From positions 106,034 to 170,033 of the forward strand of contig NZ_CANMQT010000010.1 of assembly GCF_947500065.1 (NCBI RefSeq): 64,000 bases of DNA, read 5' to 3'. A program made the position numbers and the translations under genes. The notes under the pieces are model-generated. The model was not told the DNA's origin and did not search any database. It saw only the letters and a program-made list of their open reading frames with translations. Shown here piece after piece: positions 54,429-62,931 of the stretch (positions are counted from its first letter, which is position 1; each line of letters opens with the position of its first letter). This stretch comes from an uncultured Aquimarina sp. (GTDB lineage Bacteria; Bacteroidota; Bacteroidia; Flavobacteriales; Flavobacteriaceae).

Positions 54429-54755
54429 TTAGGCTGCTTTTTCAATTCTTCTCAATAAACCTATTTCTATATACTCTGCAATCTTATCAGCTTTTTCTAT
54501 CTTACCCGTATCAATCGGTATCCACCCATCAATCTTAATCATATCATTAGGGTTGCTACTAAAAAACATTTCGTATTCATACGTTTCTGAGTTATTATTA
54601 ACCCCATAGGAATGTGGGTTATTCTTAACTTTATTAGTGATCCGCTTCTTTACTATTTCTATTTTGGATGCAAAATTTAGGTTTTCTGTATCAACATCTA
54701 TCTCTACATCTAAAAATTCTGTGATAGCTTCGGCAATTAGTTCATCTACTTTCAT
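54429..54755 (-). CDS. Small paralogous protein 2 of the nitrate island
   Basis: This 108-residue cytosolic protein is a close paralogue of the one at 54845-55174. They share SKIEIVKKRIT, YEYEMFFSSNPNDM, IKIDGWIPIDT and YIEIGLLRRI, with differences mainly at the N-terminus and around residues 45-55. Many third-codon changes but few amino acid changes in the shared block show selection on the protein. The function and family are unknown to me. It sits between the nrt operon and the nitrate reductase. Confidence 0.7.
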   Translation of the reverse strand: MKVDELIAEAITEFLDVEIDVDTENLNFASKIEIVKKRITNKVKNNPHSYGVNNNSETYEYEMFFSSNPNDMIKIDGWIPIDTGKIEKADKIAEYIEIGLLRRIEKAA

Positions 54756-54844
54756 AATTCATATTATTTTTGGGTTCATATTTACTTATAAAGAAATGGT
54801 TAAACGTAACATATTATTAACCGTAATTTAATAACTAATGTTTG

Positions 54845-55174
54845 TTAGTTTAAAGAGCTGCCTATTCTTCTTAACAGCCCTATTTCTATGTATTCATCTA
54901 TTTTGTCTGCTTTTTCAATCCTACTTGTATCAATAGGAATCCATCCATCAATTTTAATCATATCATTAGGATTACTGCTAAAAAACATTTCATATTCATA
55001 GCCTCCTAATCCATTTACCATTCCATAAGCATCAGGACTATTTTTAACCTTGCTTGTTATACGTTTTTTTACTATTTCAATTTTCGAAGAAAAATCAAGG
55101 TTTCCAGTATCCCTATGGACCTCAATATCTAAAAACTCCGTAATTGATACAGTTATCAATTCTTCTATATTCAT
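54845..55174 (-). CDS. Small paralogous protein 1 of the nitrate island
   Basis: The 109-residue cytosolic protein has no leader. The paralogue at 54429-54755 follows after 89 bases. The predicted layout is an N-terminal helix (IEELITVSITEFLDIEV), a basic helix (KIEIVKKRITSKV), a beta strand with the invariant EMFFSSNPND, and a C-terminal helix. I do not recognise the family. Location inside the nitrate island suggests, but does not show, a link to nitrogen metabolism. Confidence 0.7.
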   Translation of the reverse strand: MNIEELITVSITEFLDIEVHRDTGNLDFSSKIEIVKKRITSKVKNSPDAYGMVNGLGGYEYEMFFSSNPNDMIKIDGWIPIDTSRIEKADKIDEYIEIGLLRRIGSSLN

Positions 55175-55472
55175 GCTTCTTGTTTTTAAAATTTAAAAAA
55201 CACCCCTATTTTTTAAGGGTAATCATACGCATAAAGCTATTTTTATCATGATCAACCCTATAAAAACAATACAAATCTATACATAAAACGATTAAAAACA
55301 CAAATGACCCCTAAAAAAATACCCAACAACACAAATAATTACATTTTAGCAAAAAAATGTTTCAATAAATTATTTTTTTTATAATTTGAAATAAAGAAAT
55401 TTTAAAATTCACTAAGCTTAATAAGCAAGAAAAACAATCTAAATCCTTTCTTTTCAAAAAGAATAACAAACA
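55175..55472. other. AT-rich gap upstream of the paralogue pair
   Basis: No gene and no copy of the nitrate operator were seen here. It presumably carries the promoter of the two paralogue genes. Confidence 0.35.
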
Positions 55473-55518
55473 AACACCTCATTTTGCTGTTTAAGTGTAA
55501 ACAGCAAAATGAGGTGTT
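55473..55518 (-). terminator. Terminator of the nrtABCD operon
   Basis: A perfect 20-bp stem (55473-55492 with 55499-55518; arm AACACCTCATTTTGCTGTTT) has a 6-base loop, followed by T-rich minus-strand sequence. It lies 32 bases after the nrtD stop. Confidence 0.9.
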
Positions 55519-55549
55519 ATTAAAATTATATACTCTTTTCTAAGTACTA

Positions 55550-56371
55550 TTAATGTTCCAGAAAATTAATCAAATGCTCTCTATACTTATAATAGTCCGG
55601 ATGATCCAAAACATCTTTTCTTAAACGAGGGCGTTCAAAATCAATTTCGAGTATATCCCCAACCTTAGCTCTTGGACCACTTGTCATCATAATCACTCGA
55701 TCCGCTAAGAAAATAGACTCATCCACATCGTGTGTTATCATAATGGCCGTAATTTTTTCTTGATTCCAAACTTCTATAAGCACATCCTGCAACTCTCCTC
55801 TTGTGAGAGAATCTAACATTCCGAATGGTTCATCCAACAGCAACACCTTTGGTTTAAGAGCAAATGCTCTTGCAATCCCTACCCGTTGCTGCATTCCTTG
55901 AGACAAATCTTTTGCCTTTTTATACATAGCATCTTCAAGACCCACTTTTGACAAGTAATATTTCACAATATCATCTCTATCCTTTTTAGTTCCATGGGCA
56001 AATACTTGTTTAACTCCTAACATTACATTTTCATATGCGGTCATCCAAGGCAATAAACTTGGAGACTGGAATATAACTCCTCGATCAGGCCCAGGACCTT
56101 TGATAGTTTGATTATTAGCCACTATAGTCCCCCTAGAAATAGGATTGAGACCAGCAATCATTGTCAATAATGTTGATTTCCCGCAACCAGAATGACCAAT
56201 TATAGATATAAATTCTTCATGTTTCACCTTTAAATCAAGATCATCTAAAACTACATAATCCCCTTTCGGAGTTGGGTAAATTTTAGTTAATTGAGAAATA
56301 TCCAACATATATTTATCTTCAAACAATCCATTATCAGATCTTCTTACTTCTAATTGTTCTAATGTATCCAT
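55550..56371 (-). CDS. nrtD: Nitrate ABC transporter ATP-binding protein NrtD
   Basis: The 273-residue ATPase has Walker A GHSGCGKSTLL, signature LSQGMQQRVGIARA, Walker B VLLLDEPFG and a switch His in THDVDE. A non-canonical LSQGM replaces LSGGM, which is common in this family. It pairs with NrtC at the membrane permease. It is the last gene of the four-gene operon. Confidence 0.9.
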   Translation of the reverse strand: MDTLEQLEVRRSDNGLFEDKYMLDISQLTKIYPTPKGDYVVLDDLDLKVKHEEFISIIGHSGCGKSTLLTMIAGLNPISRGTIVANNQTIKGPGPDRGVIFQSPSLLPWMTAYENVMLGVKQVFAHGTKKDRDDIVKYYLSKVGLEDAMYKKAKDLSQGMQQRVGIARAFALKPKVLLLDEPFGMLDSLTRGELQDVLIEVWNQEKITAIMITHDVDESIFLADRVIMMTSGPRAKVGDILEIDFERPRLRKDVLDHPDYYKYREHLINFLEH

Positions 56372-56382
56372 TACGCTCTTTT

Positions 56383-57246
56383 TTAACTAAAACTTATTCT
56401 TTTAAACGGTAAAGACTTTATTCTTGGCTTAATATCCGGTAACACATACCCATTATCTTTTTTAGAAGCTCTTTGTTCTCCAATCTGTATAAGATACTCC
56501 ATGATACTATTACGAAGTTGTTTATACTCATCGTTATGATTAAGGGCTGTTTTATCCCTAGGTCGTTCTAAATTAATCTTATATTCTGGCCCCAGTGTCG
56601 CTTTAGGCCCAGGTTTTAGAGGAATAATACGATCAGCCATTAAAATCCCTTCATCTACATCATTAGTAATCAACAAAGCTGTCTTTTTATCCTTGTTCCA
56701 AATCTTTAGAATCTCTTGTTGTAAATTTCCTCTAGTTAGAGCATCCAAAGCACTTAACGGTTCATCCATCAAAATCATATCCGGGCTCATAGATAATGCT
56801 CTGGTAACAGATACTCGTTGTCTCATACCACCAGAAAGTTCTTTTGGAAGCTTCCCTATTGCTGGTGAAAGATTAACCATTTCAACATAATCCTCTATAC
56901 GCTTATTTCTATCCTTTTTAGACATTTTTCTAAACGCTTCCTTTACTGCCATACCTACATTATTCCGAACATTCAACCAAGGTAATAGTGAATAATTCTG
57001 AAAAATCACTCCTCGTTCATGACTGGGACCTGTTACAGGTTCTCCTTTGAATAAAACCTGCCCCTCATCAGGCATCAATAATCCAGATATAAGATTAACT
57101 AGTGTTGTCTTTCCACTACCTGTAAACCCAACAATCGCTACAAACTCTCCTTCTTCAATTTCTAAGTTGATATTAGAAAGCACCTGCGTACGATCTTTTC
57201 CGGTTCCAAAAGATTTGGATACATTTCTTAATTCTAAATACGCCAT
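56383..57246 (-). CDS. nrtC: Nitrate ABC transporter ATP-binding protein NrtC (ATPase domain only)
   Basis: The 287-residue ATPase has Walker A GFTGSGKTTLV, signature LSGGMRQRVSVTRA and Walker B MILMDEPLS. The usual switch His is replaced: the segment reads LLITNDVDEG where NrtD has MITHDVDES, so Asn stands in the H-loop position. Cyanobacterial NrtC carries a C-terminal NrtA-like regulatory domain; here it is absent. NrtC and NrtD probably form a heterodimer with one impaired ATP site. Confidence 0.88.
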   Translation of the reverse strand: MAYLELRNVSKSFGTGKDRTQVLSNINLEIEEGEFVAIVGFTGSGKTTLVNLISGLLMPDEGQVLFKGEPVTGPSHERGVIFQNYSLLPWLNVRNNVGMAVKEAFRKMSKKDRNKRIEDYVEMVNLSPAIGKLPKELSGGMRQRVSVTRALSMSPDMILMDEPLSALDALTRGNLQQEILKIWNKDKKTALLITNDVDEGILMADRIIPLKPGPKATLGPEYKINLERPRDKTALNHNDEYKQLRNSIMEYLIQIGEQRASKKDNGYVLPDIKPRIKSLPFKRISFS

Positions 57247-57258
57247 ACCTCTAAATTT

Positions 57259-58356
57259 TTAAGCCGTTTCTTCAGTGAAAGTGACAAATTTTTGGATAGT
57301 CAACATAACACGATCCAGCATGAACCCTATAATACCTATAACAAACATGGCAACAATAATTTTTGAATTAGAATCATTAGCTCCATTCTGAAATTCTTCC
57401 CAAACAAAAGAACCCAATCCGGGACTTTGTGCTAATAATTCAATAGCAATTAGCACCATCCAGGCTACAGACAATGTAATCCTTAGTCCTGTAAATATTA
57501 AAGGGAATGAAGATGGCAGAATTATCTTAAAAACTTTTTGCGCAACACTTAGTTGAAGAACTTTAGCTACGTTTATATAATCTTTATCTACTGAAGAAAC
57601 TCCCATACTTGTATTTACCAATGTTGCCCACATGGAACACAACCCCACACTTATAAAAGAAATAATAAAAGAACTATCCGAATCAGAACCACGAGTCAAT
57701 GTTTTTACAATCATAAAAACCAATAGCAACCAAACAACTGGAGATACAGGTTTGAATATCTGAATCAACCAGTTCACAGAAGACCTCAATGTTTTACTCA
57801 GTCCAAGCATAACACCAATTGGAACTGCAATAAACAATGCTAATAAAAAACCTGCAAATACCGTTTTAAGACTTGTAAAAATCTGATCCACAAATGAAGG
57901 TCTACCAGTATATGTTATCGCTGCCAAACCTTGCTCTTTTCTTTGAGCATTAGTTACCGCCACTTTCTCTGCAAAAGCTGTTTTTTTCTCAGATATAATC
58001 GCATGATCTGTTAGCAATGATTTATATGCTGTCCAAACCTGAGCTGGAGATGGCAATGTATTAGGCTGGCAACTTATATCACCCGATTCAATACAAGTTC
58101 GCATCTCTAATGCTCCTGCTTCTCCCTGATCCATTAGAGCTTTTTCTATTCTAGCATCTTTCTCGATATTATACAGATACATTGCTCCTGAATGCCACAA
58201 CACCAAAAACAACCCAACTGTTACCACAGGTAATAGCACTTTTTTTAATAAAGCAATTAAATTTTTATTTATCTCCTCTCCTGTCACCAGTCTAATCGCT
58301 GGTTCAAAAAAACCTAATCCCACAAAATTGAGAATATGTATAGATCTATCTTTCAT
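57259..58356 (-). CDS. nrtB: Nitrate ABC transporter permease NrtB
   Basis: The 365-residue inner-membrane protein has a first helix at about 38-60, an unusual periplasmic insert (about 65-160 with two Cys, CIESGDISC), and then the BPD-type core (about 170-355: FAGFLLALFIAVPIGVMLG, SPVVWLLLVFMI, and the EAA-like loop INVAKVLQLS). It moves nitrate with NrtC/NrtD. Cyanobacterial NrtB is shorter, so the insert is a group-specific feature. Confidence 0.88.
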   Translation of the reverse strand: MKDRSIHILNFVGLGFFEPAIRLVTGEEINKNLIALLKKVLLPVVTVGLFLVLWHSGAMYLYNIEKDARIEKALMDQGEAGALEMRTCIESGDISCQPNTLPSPAQVWTAYKSLLTDHAIISEKKTAFAEKVAVTNAQRKEQGLAAITYTGRPSFVDQIFTSLKTVFAGFLLALFIAVPIGVMLGLSKTLRSSVNWLIQIFKPVSPVVWLLLVFMIVKTLTRGSDSDSSFIISFISVGLCSMWATLVNTSMGVSSVDKDYINVAKVLQLSVAQKVFKIILPSSFPLIFTGLRITLSVAWMVLIAIELLAQSPGLGSFVWEEFQNGANDSNSKIIVAMFVIGIIGFMLDRVMLTIQKFVTFTEETA

Positions 58357-58455
58357 TTTATTTCTTTTAAAAACTTATTTCTCCAGCTACTACTTTATGT
58401 TTCATCGCATGCAATACCAGACATAATTTGATTATTTTAGTCATAAAAGCTCTTT

Positions 58456-59862
58456 TTATTTCTCAATACTTGAAACACCTTCTACATTTTCTTTATTTCC
58501 AATACCAAAACTATTTATATACCCAATCGGATCTTTAGCGTCGTATTTGTTTCCATCAATAAAATCTGTAGTTGCCGGTTTATAACCATCTGTTTTTGGT
58601 AATTCTGAAGCCTCAAGATGCCCTTCTTCCACTAACAGCTTCGCTGCTTTTGTCCAAATATCTGGACGATAGATATCTTTAATTGTTTTATCATACCATT
58701 CCACAGGCTTACTTTCCGGAATTTGCCCCCAACGTCTCATTTGAGTTAAAAACCAGATTCCATCAGAATAGAAAGGATATGTTGCATCATGTCTGTAAAA
58801 CACGTTAAAATCAGGCATCTCTCTTTTATCTCCTTTTTCAAATTCAAAAGTTCCAGTCATAGAATTTGCCAGCACGACTTCATCAGCACCAACATATTCT
58901 GGCATTGATAATATCTTTACCGCTTCTGGACGATTACCTGGTGCATCCAGCCATTTACCAGCTCTAATCAAAGCTTTAGTTACAGCCGTTGCAGTATTAG
59001 GATATTTTTCAACAAATTTCTTAGTCATTACAAATACCTTTTCGGGATTATTTTTCCAGATATCATAATTTGTTACCACAGGAACACCAATACCCTTAAA
59101 AACAGCTTGCTGATTCCATGGTTCACCAACGCAATATCCATATATTGTACCAGCTTCAAGTGTTGCTGGCATTTGTGGCGGTGGAGTTACAGACAATAAT
59201 ACATCAGCATCAATTTGCCCCTGAATATTATCTTTAGAATACATTCCTGGATTAATTCCTGCTGCTGCTAACCAATATCTTATTTCATAATTATGAGTAG
59301 AAACCGGAAATACCATTCCCATTTTAAAAGCCTTTCCGTCATTCTTATAAGATTCTATTACAGGCTTCAACGCCTGGGCAGAAATCGGATGAATAGGTTT
59401 CCCATCCTCTCCTTTAGGTACGTTTGGTTTCATTTTAGACCAAACATCATTAGACACTGTAATACCGTTACCATTTAAATCCATAGAAAAAGGCGTTACT
59501 AATTCTGCTTGCCTCCCAAAACCAGCACCTGCCGCAATAGGTTGTCCAGCCAACATATGAGAACCATCTAATTGTCCATCAATTACGCGGTCTAATACAT
59601 TTTTCCAATTTGACTGTGCTTCTACGGAAACAAATAAACCTTCATCTTCAAAAAAACCTTTTTCTTTAGCTATTGCCAAAGGAGCCATGTCAGTCAACTT
59701 TATAAAACCAAAAGTTAATTGAGGTTTTTCTATAGTTAATTTCGACACCTCTTCTTTTGAGTCAGTATCACTTGATGCAATTTCTTTTTTCTTTTCTCCC
59801 CCACAGGATATCAATATAAAAACCGTGAGTACCGCTATTATTTTAAAATTAAGTTTCATCAT
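58456..59862 (-). CDS. nrtA: Nitrate-binding lipoprotein NrtA
   Basis: This 468-residue solute-binding protein belongs to the NrtA/CmpA family (FGFIKLTDMAPLAIAKEKGFFEDEGL; GYCVGEPWNQQAVFKGIG). It is lipid-anchored through Cys20 (LISCGGEKK) rather than Tat-exported as in cyanobacteria. It is the first gene of nrtABCD, with the operator-promoter just upstream. Nitrate rather than bicarbonate or nitrite is inferred from the nitrate reductase nearby. Confidence 0.9.
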   Translation of the reverse strand: MMKLNFKIIAVLTVFILISCGGEKKKEIASSDTDSKEEVSKLTIEKPQLTFGFIKLTDMAPLAIAKEKGFFEDEGLFVSVEAQSNWKNVLDRVIDGQLDGSHMLAGQPIAAGAGFGRQAELVTPFSMDLNGNGITVSNDVWSKMKPNVPKGEDGKPIHPISAQALKPVIESYKNDGKAFKMGMVFPVSTHNYEIRYWLAAAGINPGMYSKDNIQGQIDADVLLSVTPPPQMPATLEAGTIYGYCVGEPWNQQAVFKGIGVPVVTNYDIWKNNPEKVFVMTKKFVEKYPNTATAVTKALIRAGKWLDAPGNRPEAVKILSMPEYVGADEVVLANSMTGTFEFEKGDKREMPDFNVFYRHDATYPFYSDGIWFLTQMRRWGQIPESKPVEWYDKTIKDIYRPDIWTKAAKLLVEEGHLEASELPKTDGYKPATTDFIDGNKYDAKDPIGYINSFGIGNKENVEGVSSIEK

Positions 59863-59899
59863 AATTTATTCTTTTTGTTATTCAGCTAATAGAATGAGT

Positions 59900-59923
59900 C
59901 AAAACTAAGTATAAATACTTAAT
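59900..59923 (-). promoter_or_regulatory. Nitrate-regulon operator overlapping a -7 element (nrtA promoter)
   Basis: The palindrome ACTAAGTATAAATACTTAAT (59904-59923, plus strand) overlaps the minus-strand TAGTTTTG (59907-59900). The predicted leader is about 30 bases. A further half-site ACTAAGTATT is at 59948-59957. Confidence 0.78.
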
Positions 59924-60138
59924 TAAATAAATCATAAAACACATTTAACTAAGTATTTCTCATTTGCAAAAAATCTTAGATAAATATTATTTTCTAGAGA
60001 AAATTACCTGCTAATTTTTGAGAGAATCGCAATACCATCAAAACAAACCTTAACAAAAACCCTAAAAATCAACACGCTACAAAACTCAAATCATCGAAAA
60101 ATCATCGAAAAACATCAAAAAACAACTAGAAGGAAATG

Positions 60139-60186
60139 AAAAAAGGCTTTATATAGTCGAGAAAATCAATTACATAAAAGCCTTTT
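60139..60186 (-). terminator. Terminator of the narK-type gene
   Basis: AAAAGGCTTT (60141-60150) pairs with AAAGCCTTTT (60177-60186) around a 26-base loop, with a T-run on the minus strand. It is 25 bases after the transporter stop. Confidence 0.65.
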
Positions 60187-60210
60187 ACTTTACTTAATTA
60201 CACTAAAAAC

Positions 60211-61611
60211 TTAGCCTAGCACAGGAGCACCTTTCATCTCTTGCTGTATTGCTTTTTCGTCTTCCGTAGAAAATTTTATTGATAATGAAATAACGGCTGT
60301 TATAATAACAAAACCTCCTATTAAAAAATACCCTTCAGACACTGCCTCAGAAGACGCAATAGCCTGAGCCGCATCTATAGCCTCTTGTCCCAAATTCTGA
60401 TTTTTTGAAATAGCTATTTCCTCCGCCACTGCTGACTTAGACTTTAGAACCATAGCAGCAACAAAAGCCCCTACATTTCCTCCAGCTCCAACAATCCCAG
60501 AAATAGACCCTATTGCTTTTTTATTAATAAAAGGAACAACCGAAAATGTAGCTCCTTCTGCCATCTGAACCGTCAAACTAAAACCAACCAAAAAGATAAT
60601 ACCAAATGTCAATCCATTCATTCCAGAAAACAAGGAAAGCATTACTCCTTCTACCGCAAGAATAACAGCTAAAAACAATACACGACCACGTAACCCCTTT
60701 AGTTTCCCAAATTTATCTCCAAAAAAACCACCTAATGTTCTTGCAAAAATATTCATTAAAGCAAAGGAAAGAACCAGATTACCAGCTGTACCCCTCTCTA
60801 ACCTAAATGTATTCTGAAGATAATCATCCATAGTACCATAAACAGTTAGCTCCATACCAAAACAAGCAGCATACACCACAAAAAGAATCCAAACTCTATA
60901 ATCTTTGATAGCAGACATAAAACTAACCTCATCTTTTTTCGATTGAGGCAACTCTCCTTTAATCTTTAATGTCGCGTAATTCCCATTAGGAGTATCTTGA
61001 GTAAAAAAGTAATACACAATACCCATTAAAAAACAAACAACACCAGCTACCACCATACAATATCTCCACGCCTCTGTTTCTGCAACACCAAAACTTACCA
61101 CTGCAGCAGCTATAAGAGGCATACCTAACCTATTTGCACCACCGCCAAGATTACCCCATCCAGCAGAAGTTGCATTAGCTGTACCCACTATATTCGAAGC
61201 AAACATAATAGATGTATGAAATTGCGTTATTACAAACGAAGCTCCTATAAAACCAATAAACAACCTACACACAATGAACTGTAACGGAGTTTGAACTAAA
61301 CCTAATAAAATTACAGGAATAGCGCCCAACATCAATAACCAAGTATAACAAATACGAGGACCGTATTTGTCACATAATTTACCTATCAAGAGCCTGGCAA
61401 AAACTGTCCCAGTAACCGCCACAATAATAGAATTCCATTTTTGATCTGGTGTTAAACCCAAATCTTTAATTACATCAGGCATAAAAGGAACAATCCCGAA
61501 CCACGCAAAAAAGCACAAGAAAAAAGCTATAGAGGTTATCCAGAAAGTTCTAATTGGTAGTTCCTTAAAGTTTAAAAGCCTTAATGTCGTTGACTTTCCT
61601 ATGGTATCCAT
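60211..61611 (-). CDS. narK: Nitrate/nitrite MFS transporter (NarK/NrtP type)
   Basis: The 466-residue protein has about 12 membrane helices. The nitrate-signature segment near helix 5 reads GWGNLGGGANRLGMPLI and the matching one near helix 11 reads GSISGIVGAGGNVGAFVAAM. It contains an Ala/Ser-rich loop (KSKSAVAEEIAIS...QAIASSEAVS) between the last helices. It imports nitrate or exchanges nitrite. The promoter upstream carries the shared operator. It adds a second uptake route beside NrtABCD. Confidence 0.9.
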   Translation of the reverse strand: MDTIGKSTTLRLLNFKELPIRTFWITSIAFFLCFFAWFGIVPFMPDVIKDLGLTPDQKWNSIIVAVTGTVFARLLIGKLCDKYGPRICYTWLLMLGAIPVILLGLVQTPLQFIVCRLFIGFIGASFVITQFHTSIMFASNIVGTANATSAGWGNLGGGANRLGMPLIAAAVVSFGVAETEAWRYCMVVAGVVCFLMGIVYYFFTQDTPNGNYATLKIKGELPQSKKDEVSFMSAIKDYRVWILFVVYAACFGMELTVYGTMDDYLQNTFRLERGTAGNLVLSFALMNIFARTLGGFFGDKFGKLKGLRGRVLFLAVILAVEGVMLSLFSGMNGLTFGIIFLVGFSLTVQMAEGATFSVVPFINKKAIGSISGIVGAGGNVGAFVAAMVLKSKSAVAEEIAISKNQNLGQEAIDAAQAIASSEAVSEGYFLIGGFVIITAVISLSIKFSTEDEKAIQQEMKGAPVLG

Positions 61612-61661
61612 ATCTAAATTATTTTGAAGTTTAAATTTCTATTAATTAATAATTCACACCT

Positions 61662-61685
61662 CAAAACTAAGTATTAACACGTATT
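61662..61685 (-). promoter_or_regulatory. Nitrate-regulon operator overlapping a -7 element (narK promoter)
   Basis: The palindrome ACTAAGTATTAACACGTATT (61666-61685, plus strand) overlaps the minus-strand TAGTTTTG (61669-61662). The predicted leader before the ATG at 61611 is about 45 bases. Confidence 0.75.
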
Positions 61686-61951
61686 AAAAAATAGTTTTAC
61701 ATAAAATAATAAGTATTTATAGTAATAATTACGTACTTAATAATTTACATAGTTTATAATTACGTATTTAATAATAAAGCTAACAAGAAAGCAAAAAGAT
61801 ATTGAAAATTAGCAAAAACAAAAAATAAAAAACTGATTAACAAATATTTAATAAAAAAATAACATTTTTATCATGGATTCTTAATCAGCTAAAAACCACT
61901 ACTTACACACTTACCACCCACTAAGTATTAAAAATTTGGTTTTGAACAAAA

Positions 61952-61973
61952 AATAAGTATTTTCGTACTTATT
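61952..61973 (+). promoter_or_regulatory. Variant operator upstream of the NIT-like sensor gene
   Basis: AATAAGTA and TACTTATT face each other with a 6-base spacer instead of 4, about 105 bases before the ATG at 62079. A half-site with a GGTTTTG following lies at 61920-61944. The normal -7 overlap is not kept. Confidence 0.5.
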
Positions 61974-62078
61974 TTATTACAACAACGGTACGTATTTTCA
62001 CCATTAAATAGCATTACATCTCTATTTATTACCGTTATACCCAGAATATAAACTAACACCCACTTTTAAAACCCGCAC

Positions 62079-62912
62079 GTGATGAGAAGAAAAATTACCA
62101 CACTACTAACCGTTTTAATGATATCCTGCACTTTTAACAACATAATCGGACAATCAAAAAATTTTGGAGCGATTACATATGCTAAAGCAGTAAATATTTC
62201 GGGAAAACAACGAATGTTATCCCAGAAAATGTCTAAAGCTTATTTATTATTAGCCAAAGGAATAAATGAAGAATCTATTAAGAAGGAGTTAAATTCCAGT
62301 AAGTTTATTTTTGAAAAACAACTTCAAATATTAATAAAAAATGCCTCAAGCTCTAACGTTAAGTTATCCTTAAAAAGGATAAACAAGCTTTGGCTAGAAT
62401 TCAAAGAAGTGATTACGAGCACTCCAGATACACAAAACTCCTTGAAAATAATGAAACTTAACACCAATCTACTCAAAACCTGTAATGATGCAGTCGTAAA
62501 CATAGAGAACAGCTTCAATTATAATAATCAGTTTTTTCAGAACAAAAACAAAGAATTAGTAAACATCATAAATAAGTCTGGTAGACAAAGGATGCTTTCA
62601 CAAAGACTGTGCTTATACTACACAGCTACATCAATGTTCTTTAAAGATAGTGCTGAGTATAAGAAAATATTAAACAATGTTTATTCAGAATTCGATAATG
62701 CAATAGGCGATTTATTAATTAGCAGCTACAATAGTACAGAGATAGAAGAAGAACTAGGAGTTACTATGTCATTATGGGAAAAATTTCAAACAAATCAAAA
62801 AGGATTATTAAACGGAAGTTTCGAATTACAAGAAATCTTTACAACCACAAATCAACTCACCAAATCTTTTAATAAGATTACCGGTTTATACGAAGGTATC
62901 GCCAATAACTAG
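62079..62912 (+). CDS. Secreted protein with two PilJ/NIT-like nitrate-sensing modules
   Basis: The 277-residue protein has a signal peptide (about 1-24). Two related four-helix modules follow, each beginning with the P-box-like sequence: NISGKQRMLSQKM (about 38) and NKSGRQRMLSQRL (about 165). Such motifs bind nitrate in NarX/NasR-type and PilJ-N sensors. It has no transmembrane helix, HAMP, kinase or methyl-accepting domain, so it would be a stand-alone periplasmic receiver. It is convergent with the response regulator gene at 62932. Confidence 0.75.
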   Translation: MMRRKITTLLTVLMISCTFNNIIGQSKNFGAITYAKAVNISGKQRMLSQKMSKAYLLLAKGINEESIKKELNSSKFIFEKQLQILIKNASSSNVKLSLKRINKLWLEFKEVITSTPDTQNSLKIMKLNTNLLKTCNDAVVNIENSFNYNNQFFQNKNKELVNIINKSGRQRMLSQRLCLYYTATSMFFKDSAEYKKILNNVYSEFDNAIGDLLISSYNSTEIEEELGVTMSLWEKFQTNQKGLLNGSFELQEIFTTTNQLTKSFNKITGLYEGIANN

Positions 62913-62931
62913 TCATCGCCCCTAGCTAAGG

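Larger units (their letters stand above)
61612..62078. other. Divergent regulatory region between narK and the NIT-like gene
   Basis: Beside the narK operator, it contains AAGTA/TACTT half-sites at 61717, 61748, 61920-61929 and the inverted pair at 61952-61973 (AATAAGTA, 6-base spacer, TACTTATT), plus TACGTATT near 61989. No gene was seen. Confidence 0.6.

Noticed and set aside
54043..59923. NtcA-type sites (GTA-N8-TAC) for the nitrate promoters
   Set aside because: The spacing is GTA-N4-TAC in every full site, and NtcA is a cyanobacterial regulator.
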